A stretch of 59,811 bases of DNA. Origin: Deltaproteobacteria bacterium. GTDB lineage: Bacteria; Myxococcota_A; JAADFL01. Position 1 is the first letter of the stretch. Each line of letters begins with the position of its first letter. The notes beneath the pieces are model-generated. The model searched no databases, was not told where the DNA came from, and saw only the letters and a list, made by a program, of their open reading frames with translations. A program made the position numbers and the translations under genes. The stretch lies in contig JAADFL010000108.1 in assembly GCA_013152945.1 (NCBI GenBank), positions 1 to 59,811 on the forward strand, written 5' to 3'. This document shows positions 1-8,687 of the stretch, one piece after another.

Positions 1-245
1 AGCTCTGGCAGGCGCTGCACCTCATCGATTACCATGCCGGAGGTCTTGGCCTGGCCAAGAAAGCCGCGAGGGTCTGCAGCAGCAGCAGCGCGCACGTCCG
101 GTGCTTCCAAGGAGTAATAGGCTTTTTCAGGAAAGGTCATGCGAACCAGGGTGGTCTTTCCCGACTGCCTGGAGCCGAAGACCGTAACCACTGGATATTC
201 CCGGGCCGCATCCTTGAGCTCTTGGGTCATCTGTCTGACGATCAT
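1..245 (-). CDS. ATP-binding protein (AAA_14/DUF4143-type), N-terminal part only
   Basis: This is the first 81 codons of a gene that runs off the left edge of the window. The translation begins MIVRQMTQELKDAAREYPVV and carries a Walker A loop, GSRQSGKTT, at about residues 24-32. The window ends just after a stretch MVIDEVQRLPEL, which looks like a Walker B strand (hydrophobics then DE). This N-terminal pattern is that of AAA_14 ATPases, usually followed by a DUF4143 domain that is not visible here. The ATG is preceded by a good AGGAG at 6-8 nt, which fixes the start. Such ATPases are often scattered accessory genes of unknown substrate; no partner gene is visible. The family call is fairly safe, the role is unknown. 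Confidence 0.8.
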   Translation of the reverse strand, partial: MIVRQMTQELKDAAREYPVVTVFGSRQSGKTTLVRMTFPEKAYYSLEAPDVRAAAAADPRGFLGQAKTSGMVIDEVQRLPE

Positions 246-689
246 GGCTCTTCTCCTTTGAACATGCTATGCAATTATGCAATACAATTTCAAATTTGCA
301 TAGCTTTTTGGCTTTTACATTATGCAGTTTAGCATATGGACTTCAAAAGAAGCAAGGACAGTGGTAACAGGGCAACCACAGGGCAAGGGGACCATCCGAA
401 CGAAGGGAGGGTCCGAACGAAGGGGACGGAGGCAGGTACCCTATTGATAATACCGGCAATTTGAGCCGCGAGTGTAAGCCGAAGGGATAAGCGAAAAGCA
501 CTAAGGTGGTAGTTCGTAGCTGGTAGCTGAAATCCCGAATCCCAAATCCAATCTGTACGGAGTTTCAACATGTAGATAGTTTTGTTTTATTTGGATTGAG
601 CATGGTGCGAGTGACCAATGTTTGTATGTTAATGGATTTTTTGCTGATGGGAAACTTCCTGAAATGACTACACGTTTTTGATGCCCCCC
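246..689. other. Intergenic stretch with repeat-like debris, no gene
   Basis: I see no credible gene here. The open frame on the minus strand at 329-571 has low-complexity, non-protein-like composition. Positions 390-436 hold two close copies of GTCCGAACGAAGG followed by GGGGACGGAGG. The latter string recurs at 10548-10558, so this looks like decayed dispersed-repeat material. The AT-rich part near 260-330 could hold the promoter of the ATPase gene, but I could not pick a convincing pair of boxes. Confidence 0.5.
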
Positions 690-812
690 TGAAAATCAAC
701 CTGGGTGGGGAGGCCGAGGCCGAAAATCAACCTGGGTGGGGAGGCCGGGTGGGGAGGCCGAGAGAAAAATCAACCTGGGTGGGGAGGCCAGGCCGGTGGG
801 GAGGCCGGGCCG
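690..812 (+). repeat. Family A G-rich tandem array (three copies)
   Basis: Three tandem units each contain AATCAACCTGGGTGGGG followed by AGGCC, at about 691, 722 and 764, with extra GGTGGGGAGGCC half-units. Positions 734-754 read GGG-T-GGGG-AGGCC-GGG-T-GGGG, a canonical G-quadruplex motif. The same core recurs, single copy, near 20074-20145 and 52093-52165 (inverted) and 59757-59787. The array begins about 20 bp past the 3' end of the DUF4185 gene. Confidence 0.85.
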
Positions 813-832
813 AACGGGGAATCTGGGATATT

Positions 833-2365
833 CTAGGGTCCTACGAGATGAAGTGTGGCTTTCATCAGGTTGAACTGGTCGCCCCTGTCCGACATGTGCC
901 ATATCGTGATGCCGTCATTGCTCATCCAGGACTGTGGAAACTGGTGCATGTACGCAGGCCTGTTCCTGCTGGCGCCGTCAGGATCCGGGGTATATGTCCA
1001 GCCCGGGAAGTCTGCTCCATAAGCAACCGTTGTCCATGGTCCCCAGGGCTCGGCAGCGTCGAAGAGACCCCAGTCACCGCTTTCCCCATTGTGCCGTACT
1101 GCCAGAAGGTACCGCCTGACATAAGGATCGTACACAGCCGTCACACCCCACTCGGTTCCCTTTGAATCCTTGAATACCGGCTTGATCTTGGAAATATCAC
1201 CAGACCAGGTCGGATTGCCATTTATGTCCAGGCCTGTGAAAAATTCGTACTTTGAACGTGTCTCAATGTCCCGGGCCGCAACTCTGAACATTGCAAGGCC
1301 GTTCTTGAAAGCAGATGTGTCATAGCCGTATATGTACGAATCACGTGCTCCCTCATTCCCGGGTCCGAACTGGAGTATTCCGCAACCTGCAAAGGCGCCG
1401 TTTGGTTCATTGAACAACCGTCCGACCTGCACCCAGGTCAAACCGAAGTTTGTGGATTTCCACAACCTGCTGTTCGTCCATACTCCCTGTTCAGCCACGT
1501 TCAGGTAAAGAATGCCGCCGATTGCAACGATTCCGCCGTTGGCCTTGCCCTGTATGGTCTGCTGGGAAGATTCATGGTTGACTCCGCCCCATACATTGTG
1601 AGCTTTCCAATTCGGTGGAACTCCTTCGATTCGCGCCACACCCAGGCTCACTCTTCCCTGGCTGTTCGAACCGCCGAACCCGCCTCCGTCCCCCCAGGCG
1701 AGGTACACATTGTTGTTTGATGCAATGGTCTGGCCGAACTGGTCACTTCCACCCGCAGCCTTGACCCAACTCGATCGGTCAAAGGAAATCCCCGATAATA
1801 TAGGGCTCCGTGGATAAGGAGAACCACTGGGGGGAAGCTCTCTTGATACGCATGCAAAGAACTCGTTGCAGTAGGGACTGCAAGCTCGGACACCCGGCTT
1901 GCCGTCTTTAGTAGTGCAATCTTGTACTTGTCCGTCGCATTTTTCATTGCCTTCTGTCAGTCCGTTACCGCATTGTGCATTGCTTTCGGCCTCGGCCCTG
2001 GTCTCGTTTTCGGCTTCACTGTCACGAGAGTCCGAATGGATCGAATCGTATGCTTCCCATTGCTCCGGCGTTTTTTCGGATTCCTCGTACATTGATGAAT
2101 CACCCGGGGCATCGCCGGCGTCACCATCTATATTTTCCGGCACTATTTCCCCGGAATCGGATAACTCGGATAACTCCACGGAATCATGTTGTTCGCCTGC
2201 ATCTGCGGCATCACGTGCCTCCGGGGTATCACCCGGTGATTCAGCGGTCTCTTCAGGTGAATTTCCGTTTCCCTGGTTGTTGCCGGAGCAACCGCTGACC
2301 AGCAGCATGGCAAAAAATAGCATAAAAGCCTTTCTCGATCCGAAATCCATCTTATCATGGCGCAT
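833..2365 (-). CDS. DUF4185-like secreted lipoprotein with Cys-rich repeat
   Basis: A 510-residue surface lipoprotein. The chosen ATG has GGGAG eight bases upstream. The longer frame adds 29 unlikely residues. A signal segment ends in LLVSGC, a lipobox, near residue 26. A long Asp/Glu/Ser-rich linker follows to about 130. Then comes a short cysteine repeat of the myxococcal type (CGNGLTEGNEKCDG...C...C). The rest, from about 185 to the end, has aromatic and Gly-rich motifs such as WGDGGGFGG, SLGVARIEG and, near the C-terminus, TIWHMSDRGDQFNL, which match DUF4185/BNR-like beta-propeller proteins. The family suggests carbohydrate or surface-polymer interaction, but no catalytic residues can be assigned. 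It is transcribed divergently from the PH-like gene, with a shared promoter region. Confidence 0.7.
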   Translation of the reverse strand: MRHDKMDFGSRKAFMLFFAMLLVSGCSGNNQGNGNSPEETAESPGDTPEARDAADAGEQHDSVELSELSDSGEIVPENIDGDAGDAPGDSSMYEESEKTPEQWEAYDSIHSDSRDSEAENETRAEAESNAQCGNGLTEGNEKCDGQVQDCTTKDGKPGVRACSPYCNEFFACVSRELPPSGSPYPRSPILSGISFDRSSWVKAAGGSDQFGQTIASNNNVYLAWGDGGGFGGSNSQGRVSLGVARIEGVPPNWKAHNVWGGVNHESSQQTIQGKANGGIVAIGGILYLNVAEQGVWTNSRLWKSTNFGLTWVQVGRLFNEPNGAFAGCGILQFGPGNEGARDSYIYGYDTSAFKNGLAMFRVAARDIETRSKYEFFTGLDINGNPTWSGDISKIKPVFKDSKGTEWGVTAVYDPYVRRYLLAVRHNGESGDWGLFDAAEPWGPWTTVAYGADFPGWTYTPDPDGASRNRPAYMHQFPQSWMSNDGITIWHMSDRGDQFNLMKATLHLVGP

Positions 2366-2440
2366 GGCGCTGACTCCCATGAAACGGCTCAGGCCGTTCG
2401 GAAGAACCAATAGAATTGACAAAATTGTTGCTCTTGTTGT

Positions 2441-2468
2441 TTGGAATGTCAAATCTACATGCTATAGT
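2441..2468 (+). promoter_or_regulatory. Candidate promoter for the PH-like gene, within a divergent control region
   Basis: TTGGAA, a 16-nt spacer and TATAGT lie about 30 bp before the PH-like gene's ATG. On the opposite strand the overlapping TTGACA (2452-2447), a 17-nt spacer and AACAAT could serve the DUF4185 gene. The two promoters would therefore interlock. This is assigned by consensus only. Confidence 0.45.
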
Positions 2469-2498
2469 GAAATGCGAGTATGTGACGGGAGGTGGGAA

Positions 2499-2936
2499 AT
2501 GTATCGCCATACACAGGTGGGAAAGACCATGTTATGGATAATGGCGGCCACGGAAGCTGTCATTTTTGGAATATACATGAAAACTTTTCACCAACCGGTC
2601 ATGCTTATAGTATTACTGGTGGTTCCTTTGATAATATTACTTTTCGGATGGCTCACCATTGAAATCGACGGCAATAGGCTGCGTTGGATATTCGGTATAG
2701 GACTTGTACGCAAGTCTTACAAACTTGCAGACATAAAGGGAGCCAAGGCGGTTAGAAACAACTGGATATGGGGTTACGGCATTCACCTTACCCCGCACGG
2801 TTGGCTTTACAATGTTTCGGGATTGGACGCGGTGGAGGTGGAACTGAAGAATAAGAAGAAGTTTCGTCTTGGAACAGACGATCCGCAAGGACTGGAAAAC
2901 GCATTGAAACAATCGATAGGGCATACCATGGCTTGA
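2499..2936 (+). CDS. Membrane protein with PH-like (bPH) domain
   Basis: A 145-residue protein. The ATG is chosen because GGGAGGTG lies just upstream and because residues further upstream in the open frame are only the antisense of the neighbouring lipoprotein. Two hydrophobic segments (about residues 12-25 and 31-53) form a membrane hairpin. They are followed by an all-beta soluble part with the pattern LTIEIDGNRLRWIFGIGL...KLADI, typical of bacterial PH-like (YdbT/DUF304-type) domains. Such domains sit on the cytoplasmic face of the membrane; their ligands are mostly unknown. It lies 31 bp before the ceramidase-like gene and may share its transcript. The family call is tentative; the topology is clear. 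Confidence 0.6.
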   Translation: MYRHTQVGKTMLWIMAATEAVIFGIYMKTFHQPVMLIVLLVVPLIILLFGWLTIEIDGNRLRWIFGIGLVRKSYKLADIKGAKAVRNNWIWGYGIHLTPHGWLYNVSGLDAVEVELKNKKKFRLGTDDPQGLENALKQSIGHTMA

Positions 2937-2967
2937 CAGTTTATCTTGTCTGGGCAATCGTCAACAA

Positions 2968-4503
2968 ATGATAACCGGATTTAGTAGATATTGCTCTGCA
3001 ATCATCCTGACGGGTTTATTTCTCGACTGTTGCAGCCCGGGACAAGGCCCTGAAACCTCCTTGCTCGAAGCCGGAGCTGCCAAGGCGGTCATTACTCCTG
3101 TTGTCGAGACCTTCGAGGATTTGAATGGAAACAATATCCGGGATGAGGGAGAACCGTTTTCCGACTTGAACAGGGACGGCAGGTTCAACCCGGTATGGAT
3201 TGCAGGCTTTGGCGCGAAGCGCCAAGCACTGGGGATACACGACAACCTGTATGCACGGGCGCTCGTCTTGGTCCAGGGCCGGGTGCGCATAGGCATTGTT
3301 GCCGTCGACTGGGTAGGGCTGCTGCGTGACCAGGTGCTCGATATCGGCCTAAGGGCCCGTAGGGCGGGAGTGGCTCTGGACAAGTTGATTATCACTTGCA
3401 CGCACAACCACGAAGGTCCGGACAGCATCGGGCTATGGGGCCCGTTTGGCAAGACAGGTCGTGACGACGGTTACATGGAGTGGGCCGGCGGGCAAATCGT
3501 GTCTGCTCTCTTGAAGGCCCGGGACAGGCTTTCGCCCGTGCACTTGGCAGCAGGAACCGGCAAGACGGAGAACCTCACAAATGACAGTCGCTTGCCAATC
3601 GTAATCCACGAAGAACTGGTGGCATTGCGTTTCGACCGCGTAGACGGAAGCGGACCCGTGGCTGTCGTGACTCACTGGTCCAACCACGTCGAGGCCCTGG
3701 GTGGCAGCAATCACCTGATTAGTGCCGACTTTCCGGCATCCCTGGTCTCCACCCTGGAAGAGGCTTATCCCGGCGCAGTAGGAATTTATTGGCAGGGCAT
3801 GGTGGGCGGGCTGATGACCCCGCTGGGAGTAGAGGTGAAAGACGATAACGGCAAGGTCTTGGAGGAGAACTCTTTTGCCAAGGCCGACAGGCTGGGCCGA
3901 CTTGTGGCGGATGTGGCTCTTTCAGCTCTGGACAGGGGCGAGTACATAGATGGCTCCAGGGCGCTGACCTATCGCGATTCAAGTTTTTTCGTCCCCTTGG
4001 AAAACGAGGATTTCAAGATAGGCGCCTTGATGGGATTGTTCGAGCGAAAGGTCTACGATGACCAGGGCAATGAGCGCTCCTCCTCCGACATCATGAAGTT
4101 TCAGCCTTACCTGGAGACCGAGGCTGATGTAATCGATGTGGGTGGTGTGCAAATTGTAACCGTGCCTGGAGAGCTTTATCCCGAGCTGGCTCTGGAGGGG
4201 CCTTCGGGAGAGACTTATTACCAGGAACCGCAAGATCCCGGGGCCGATTTCTTCCCTTGCGACTGCTCCACGCCCATATATCACAATATGCGCGAAACAC
4301 CCTACAGAATCGTTCTTGGCCTTGCAAACGATGAACTCGGTTACATTATACCGCGCTGCCAGTTCGACAGAGAGCCTCCTTACGCATATGAAAGAGACAC
4401 GCCGCAGTATGGCGAGGATTTCTCGGTTGGTCCACAGGCGGCTCCACTATTGAACCATGAATTGGCCCGTGAACTTGATGCCTCCGCTGCACGGCAGGAG
4501 TGA
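2968..4503 (+). CDS. Neutral/alkaline ceramidase-like lipoprotein
   Basis: A 511-residue exported hydrolase. The N-terminus has a hydrophobic segment ending in LDCC, consistent with a lipobox. After AKAVITP (the usual start of the ceramidase fold) there is an insert with two Asp/Asn/Gly-rich loops, DLNGNNIRDEGEPF and DLNRDGRFNP, resembling EF-hand or dockerin-type calcium loops. The motif TCTHNHEGPD near residue 150 corresponds to the metal-binding THxHxGP motif of neutral ceramidases, and later HWSNHVEALG and GEL(Y)PELALEG fit the family. It is shorter than the usual 600-700 residues and lacks an obvious C-terminal immunoglobulin-like domain. True substrates may be ceramides or other N-acyl compounds. 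The start has no strong ribosome site. Confidence 0.75.
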   Translation: MITGFSRYCSAIILTGLFLDCCSPGQGPETSLLEAGAAKAVITPVVETFEDLNGNNIRDEGEPFSDLNRDGRFNPVWIAGFGAKRQALGIHDNLYARALVLVQGRVRIGIVAVDWVGLLRDQVLDIGLRARRAGVALDKLIITCTHNHEGPDSIGLWGPFGKTGRDDGYMEWAGGQIVSALLKARDRLSPVHLAAGTGKTENLTNDSRLPIVIHEELVALRFDRVDGSGPVAVVTHWSNHVEALGGSNHLISADFPASLVSTLEEAYPGAVGIYWQGMVGGLMTPLGVEVKDDNGKVLEENSFAKADRLGRLVADVALSALDRGEYIDGSRALTYRDSSFFVPLENEDFKIGALMGLFERKVYDDQGNERSSSDIMKFQPYLETEADVIDVGGVQIVTVPGELYPELALEGPSGETYYQEPQDPGADFFPCDCSTPIYHNMRETPYRIVLGLANDELGYIIPRCQFDREPPYAYERDTPQYGEDFSVGPQAAPLLNHELARELDASAARQE

Positions 4504-4509
4504 TTCAAA

Positions 4510-4541
4510 GCGGGTTACCGGCAGTATTCTGCGTATCCCGC
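4510..4541. terminator. Hairpin between convergent genes
   Basis: Arms GCGGGTTAC and GTATCCCGC (one mismatch) enclose an inner GCAG-TATT-CTGC hairpin. It lies between the convergent ceramidase-like and DUF3786 genes. There is no long T-run, so it may be a weak bidirectional terminator or simply an mRNA end-protecting structure. Confidence 0.4.
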
Positions 4542-4574
4542 CGGCTTTCAAAGCGCCTGCACAAATAAGGTTTT

Positions 4575-5495
4575 CTATATGTTATCCTCACTTGCTCCCA
4601 TGGTCAGGCGGCCTGCCAGGAGATTGATTACGTTGGCAATCCCCTCGGCGGGATAGTTGTCGAAGGTGCTCCTGTCGAGAAGAACGTGCGCTCTGGGAGG
4701 AAATTCATCATCACCGGACCAAAGGATTATTTGTATGGGCAGCTTTGGAAAAATATGAAAATGAGCTCCTGCATCTCCGATTTCAATGCTCCTACCGTCC
4801 AGGCTTTCGGCTGCTGCAAGAAAACGGCCGGTATCCGAGCCGAAAACATGTTCGATATCTTTCAAATCTATTTGGGCGTGGCCCCTGAAGTAATCCTGGC
4901 CTTTTCCAAGATCCCTTGGAGATACCATTTCACCGGAGAGACTTCCTTGCCTGGCCAGGACCAGGTAAGCAAGTATCAGGAAGGGCATCTGCCTGTCCCA
5001 TTCACCGCCGAACGAGTCGTCTTCCTTGACAATTGTCTCTTTTCCGGGATCAACGATCCAGGTCTCGTTCAAACAGCGCACGCGATATTTCGTTTCCTGT
5101 ACAACGATGCAGCCGGTCCTGGCTGCGACCGATGGAGGATCCATGGCCTTGAGCCTTTCCCAGAATTCGGGCGTGGCTTCGGGCCATGCAGCCTGCTTGC
5201 CGCTTGCACCGGCTTCATTTCTCCGTCTTGCCTGCATGTCCAGGAATGCCTCTGAAAAGGGATATTCCAGGTCCCTGAAATTGTCGCAGGGAAAGTCGTC
5301 GCAGTCACGCATGCAGTAATGTATTCCCCTTAAAACCGCGCATTCAAGCACTGCGCATGCCCGGCCGAAGAGCCTCTTTTGGGCGTCGAGTTTTTTCTTG
5401 GCCGTGGTGCTCCTGCCCGAGCCGCAGGTACTGCATATTCCAAGAAGATGGAGCCTGCAAATGTTGCAATTTATTCCACAAGCGCCTGTTGCCAT
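4575..5495 (-). CDS. DUF3795-DUF3786 Cys-rich protein
   Basis: A 306-residue cytoplasmic protein. The ATG is preferred over an upstream TTG because GAGAGG stands six bases before it and the family starts with MATGACGINCNIC. The N-terminal third holds ten or more cysteines in CxxC-type pairs (CGINCNIC, CSTCGSG, CAVLEC, CMRDCDDFPC), matching DUF3795, a probable metal or Fe-S binding domain. The C-terminal half, with FHIFPKLPIQIILWSGDDEF followed by PPRAHVLLDRS, matches DUF3786. DUF3786 proteins are widespread in anaerobes and often associate with corrinoid or CODH-type genes, but no function is established. The gene stands alone here, convergent with the ceramidase-like gene and divergent from the DUF4838 gene. 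Confidence 0.75.
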   Translation of the reverse strand: MATGACGINCNICRLHLLGICSTCGSGRSTTAKKKLDAQKRLFGRACAVLECAVLRGIHYCMRDCDDFPCDNFRDLEYPFSEAFLDMQARRRNEAGASGKQAAWPEATPEFWERLKAMDPPSVAARTGCIVVQETKYRVRCLNETWIVDPGKETIVKEDDSFGGEWDRQMPFLILAYLVLARQGSLSGEMVSPRDLGKGQDYFRGHAQIDLKDIEHVFGSDTGRFLAAAESLDGRSIEIGDAGAHFHIFPKLPIQIILWSGDDEFPPRAHVLLDRSTFDNYPAEGIANVINLLAGRLTMGASEDNI

Positions 5496-5629
5496 TTTGA
5501 ACCTCTCAAGTTCATCAAAGTTGAACCAAGGTCTTACATTTTCAACGTTGTTGTCAATAATTACAGGCAATCTGTTTGAGCCCGTAAATTCAATTGGTAA
5601 TAGCGGCTCTAATTGATAAAATTAGATTC

Positions 5630-8476
5630 ATGTTCAAACCGGTTTCACGGAATTCAGCGAGCTTCATTGTTTTACTGACATGGTGGTCTTTTCTAAGCTG
5701 TTCTTCTCAAAAAACATCTTTTGTTAATCCTGCAAGCTGGGTGGTAATCGTGTCTCCTTTGGCTCCCGGACCCGTAAAACAGGCGGCTTCGGATGTAGCA
5801 AGATATCTCGGGAAAATGGGCCTTGATGCAGAGTATGAAGAAACCGGCAGGCTTCGGCACTGTATAGCAGGAATAGGCGTTGCGGCCTTGCTGGGTGACA
5901 GCCTGGGTCAGGTGGACTTTGGAACTATGCAAGGCCCGCAGACCTTTGAGATAGATGAACAACGTTGCGGCAATCCAAAGGAGATTGGAGGCGTGGTGGT
6001 ACGACTTTCAGGCAAAGGTTTGCTTGCCAGACAGTACGCAGCCTATGAATGGCTGCACCGGTTGGGCGTCAGGTTCTTTCACCCAGAGCAGGAATACGTG
6101 CCGGATTCCCCTTGCTGGCCGGTTGACCCCTTGAAGAAACGGGTTGCACCGTCTTTCAAGTATCGCGGAGTTACTTTGCACTTGACTCATCCCCTGGCCC
6201 TTGGTGATGCCTTCAGTTTGCACAAGCAGGAATACTTGAAGGATGCATTGAATTACATGGATTGGGAGATGAAGAACTTTGCATCACTGGGCCATTTTGG
6301 CGTGTCAATCCAGGGATTCGAGGATTACGGCCATAAAAGGGGCTTTCCCTGGTCGACCGGTATCAACCTCTATGGTCAGCAGCAGGGCAACCACGGTATC
6401 ATCGATCCTGATGACCAAAGGAGTGAGAAGGAACAAATAATAGATGCAATAGAGAGCAGGTTGAACCAGGGACAGGGTGAGTTGCCGGATTTTTTCAGTT
6501 TCACTTTCAATCCTACCGAGTTTACCGAGGTGGATGATGTCAAGGTCGTGGAGAATATGAAGGTGATTGCCGATTATATGGCAGAGCATTACCCGTCGGT
6601 CCAGGTAATGACCACCAACCATGGTACACACGGTGAACCCACAAAGCATTACAAGGTGCGGTACTTCGACCTGCCCGAGTTCGCCCCGGCAAACCTTGGT
6701 GTAAAGTGCCATACCTTGATGTTCTACGATTTGTTCAGGCCTGCTCCTGTATATGGAAACAAGGATTTCCATTTCATGTACGACTTCATGGAAAGGGAAT
6801 ACAGGAAACGCAGGTTGTGGTATTTCCCGGAATCAGCCTGGTGGCTCACTTTCGACAACCAGGTACCTCTCTATCTGCCCATAACAATCGAGGCCCGGGA
6901 TCGGGATTTCCAGGGAATAAAACACATGCTGGACAACGGGCTGGAAGGAGCGCTCATTTTCGGCACGGGACACGAGTGGGGGTATTGGCAAAACGAGTAC
7001 TGTTTTTTACATATGGCCCTGGACACGAGTTATAGGTACACGGATTGCCTTAAAGACCTGGTGTCACCCATGGGAAGAGCAAGCCCGGCAGTGTTGCAGG
7101 TAATGGAGGACCTGATAAAACTGCAGGAGAACGAGTTCATATATGGAAACATTCTTCGCTACCTGGTGGGCACGGACCCTGAAACAGAGGCTGCCTATGC
7201 TGTTGGAGTGAAGTTCCATCCCATGCCGCCTGCCCCGCGGGAAATCGGCAAGTGGACAAGGGAGCAGGTAGACGAATGGCTCCGGGGCCCGGGCGTGGAG
7301 CTTCAGGACATGGACGAGAGTTATTCATCTTTACTGGAGCGGATGGATGCCGTCAGGGACGATGTTCCGAAAAAGGGTATTCCCTGGTTCGACGAGGTAC
7401 GGGACGGCATAGCCGTTACCGGACTTCGGGCAAGGCACCAGTATTATGCGTACAATGCCATGGTGACCTTTCGCAAGGCAAAGCTGGAACTCTCGTCAGA
7501 CCTTGAAAAAGAAGCCATGTCATTGTTGGAAAAGGCCAGGGCGGTCACAGGGCAAGCCCTGACCGTCATTCACAGGCGTGAAAAACACTACAGGTACAAA
7601 CCTCTGGATAGGTACATCGCGGGCGGACCCGATTGCAACCGGGACGGGAATTGGACCACCTATCCTTATCGTGTGCATTGCCGCACACATACGGCGTACT
7701 ATTGGACCCGCATAGACGACCTGGCGGAGGAGGCCATACTTGCTCCCGGGGAGGTGGTGACTGTCAAAGATACTATGCTGGTTCCGACGGAAAAACTGGA
7801 GATAAAAGTACGGGATCCTGCGCTGTCGAACGTTTCGATAGATTTTGGAGATGGGAATACGGCGCATGGCGCAAGTATAGAGCATGTGTATTCGACCCCT
7901 GGTATCTATGCAGTGTCTGTAACAGGTGAACGGGATAATAATAATCTCGAAGTCCATTTCTATGTCGCCGTATTGACCCGGGAATACCATACAGGCTTTA
8001 CGGGCAAGGTGCAGAAGCCGGATGGGATGGGCATGGTGGAGCCTTTGATGCCTGCAATGGTTTTCGGCAACGTGGACAATGATACGGCGGTCGTGGGCTT
8101 CAGCGCGGATGATGACGGGAACGTGAAGCAAGGACTCTTCAGTGTGATGAATATGCGGCAAGGGAATGACATGTTCGATGCGTCTGCGGATTACCTGAAT
8201 GTTCCGATGGTGAGCAAAAAGGATGCGGCTGTACTTTCCATGCTCATTGTGGCTGATGCGAGGGGCCATGCAAAGGACGAGAATTCGTCGTTCTACCTTG
8301 AAGGAATGATGTCCGTGGATTCAATCGTGGAGGCATTGGTGGTCGTGGGCGGGGGCGCTTTCGACGAGGAGGGCGCGAGGCGGCTTGTGGCCGGTTTCCT
8401 GGGTTATACTGTAGATACATTGCCTGACCATATAGATTTCACGGCGCAATACGCCATAAGCGAATCCCGGCCATAG
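5630..8476 (+). CDS. DUF4838 glycosidase-like lipoprotein with PKD domain
   Basis: A 948-residue secreted protein. The ATG is selected because it directly begins a signal peptide ending in FLSC (lipobox); an upstream TTG adds residues with no purpose. No clear ribosome site is visible. The N-terminal part has the GH67/DUF4838 signature: an alpha/beta domain (residues about 25-130) followed by AYEWLHRLGVRFFHPEQEYV and a TIM-barrel-like catalytic region with RGVTLHLTHP, PTEFTEVDDVKV and PESAWWLTFDNQVPLY. Near the C-terminus a PKD domain is recognisable (VSIDFGDGNTAHG...YSTPGIYAVSVTG). DUF4838 proteins are presumed polysaccharide hydrolases, related in fold to alpha-glucuronidases. The gene sits among other secreted proteins and is probably monocistronic. 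Confidence 0.75.
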   Translation: MFKPVSRNSASFIVLLTWWSFLSCSSQKTSFVNPASWVVIVSPLAPGPVKQAASDVARYLGKMGLDAEYEETGRLRHCIAGIGVAALLGDSLGQVDFGTMQGPQTFEIDEQRCGNPKEIGGVVVRLSGKGLLARQYAAYEWLHRLGVRFFHPEQEYVPDSPCWPVDPLKKRVAPSFKYRGVTLHLTHPLALGDAFSLHKQEYLKDALNYMDWEMKNFASLGHFGVSIQGFEDYGHKRGFPWSTGINLYGQQQGNHGIIDPDDQRSEKEQIIDAIESRLNQGQGELPDFFSFTFNPTEFTEVDDVKVVENMKVIADYMAEHYPSVQVMTTNHGTHGEPTKHYKVRYFDLPEFAPANLGVKCHTLMFYDLFRPAPVYGNKDFHFMYDFMEREYRKRRLWYFPESAWWLTFDNQVPLYLPITIEARDRDFQGIKHMLDNGLEGALIFGTGHEWGYWQNEYCFLHMALDTSYRYTDCLKDLVSPMGRASPAVLQVMEDLIKLQENEFIYGNILRYLVGTDPETEAAYAVGVKFHPMPPAPREIGKWTREQVDEWLRGPGVELQDMDESYSSLLERMDAVRDDVPKKGIPWFDEVRDGIAVTGLRARHQYYAYNAMVTFRKAKLELSSDLEKEAMSLLEKARAVTGQALTVIHRREKHYRYKPLDRYIAGGPDCNRDGNWTTYPYRVHCRTHTAYYWTRIDDLAEEAILAPGEVVTVKDTMLVPTEKLEIKVRDPALSNVSIDFGDGNTAHGASIEHVYSTPGIYAVSVTGERDNNNLEVHFYVAVLTREYHTGFTGKVQKPDGMGMVEPLMPAMVFGNVDNDTAVVGFSADDDGNVKQGLFSVMNMRQGNDMFDASADYLNVPMVSKKDAAVLSMLIVADARGHAKDENSSFYLEGMMSVDSIVEALVVVGGGAFDEEGARRLVAGFLGYTVDTLPDHIDFTAQYAISESRP

Positions 8477-8687
8477 GCACTGGTCTGTTGCCCGGGGAGT
8501 GCCGGAAAAACGCAGGATTCATATTAGACGAATTGTGCAAAGCACAGTGGAAAAAACAGGTGATGACAGGGAGACAACACGGTATCTACATATATTTCCC
8601 CATGAGCGGACGGCATAACCGGATGGTTGCAAACACAAGCTTTTGAGTGTACTTATTCAACAACAGTTCTTGGCAGGGAGACTGATC

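Noticed and set aside
329-571. Minus-strand 80-codon open frame
   Set aside because: Composition is not protein-like, there is no ribosome site, and it overlaps repeat-type sequence.
690-812. CRISPR-like array
   Set aside because: Units are uneven, about 31-45 bp, contain no unique spacers and recur elsewhere singly. No cas gene is present.
749-1165. Plus-strand 138-codon frame across the G-rich array
   Set aside because: It is antisense to the DUF4185 gene and its first third translates the repeat.
1899-2498. Long N-terminal extension of the PH-like gene
   Set aside because: It is the antisense of the DUF4185 lipoprotein. The ATG at 2499 has a good ribosome site and starts the recognisable protein.
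8476-8503. Terminator after the DUF4838 gene
   Set aside because: GGCACT/AGTGCC can pair, but the loop is long and A, not T, residues follow.
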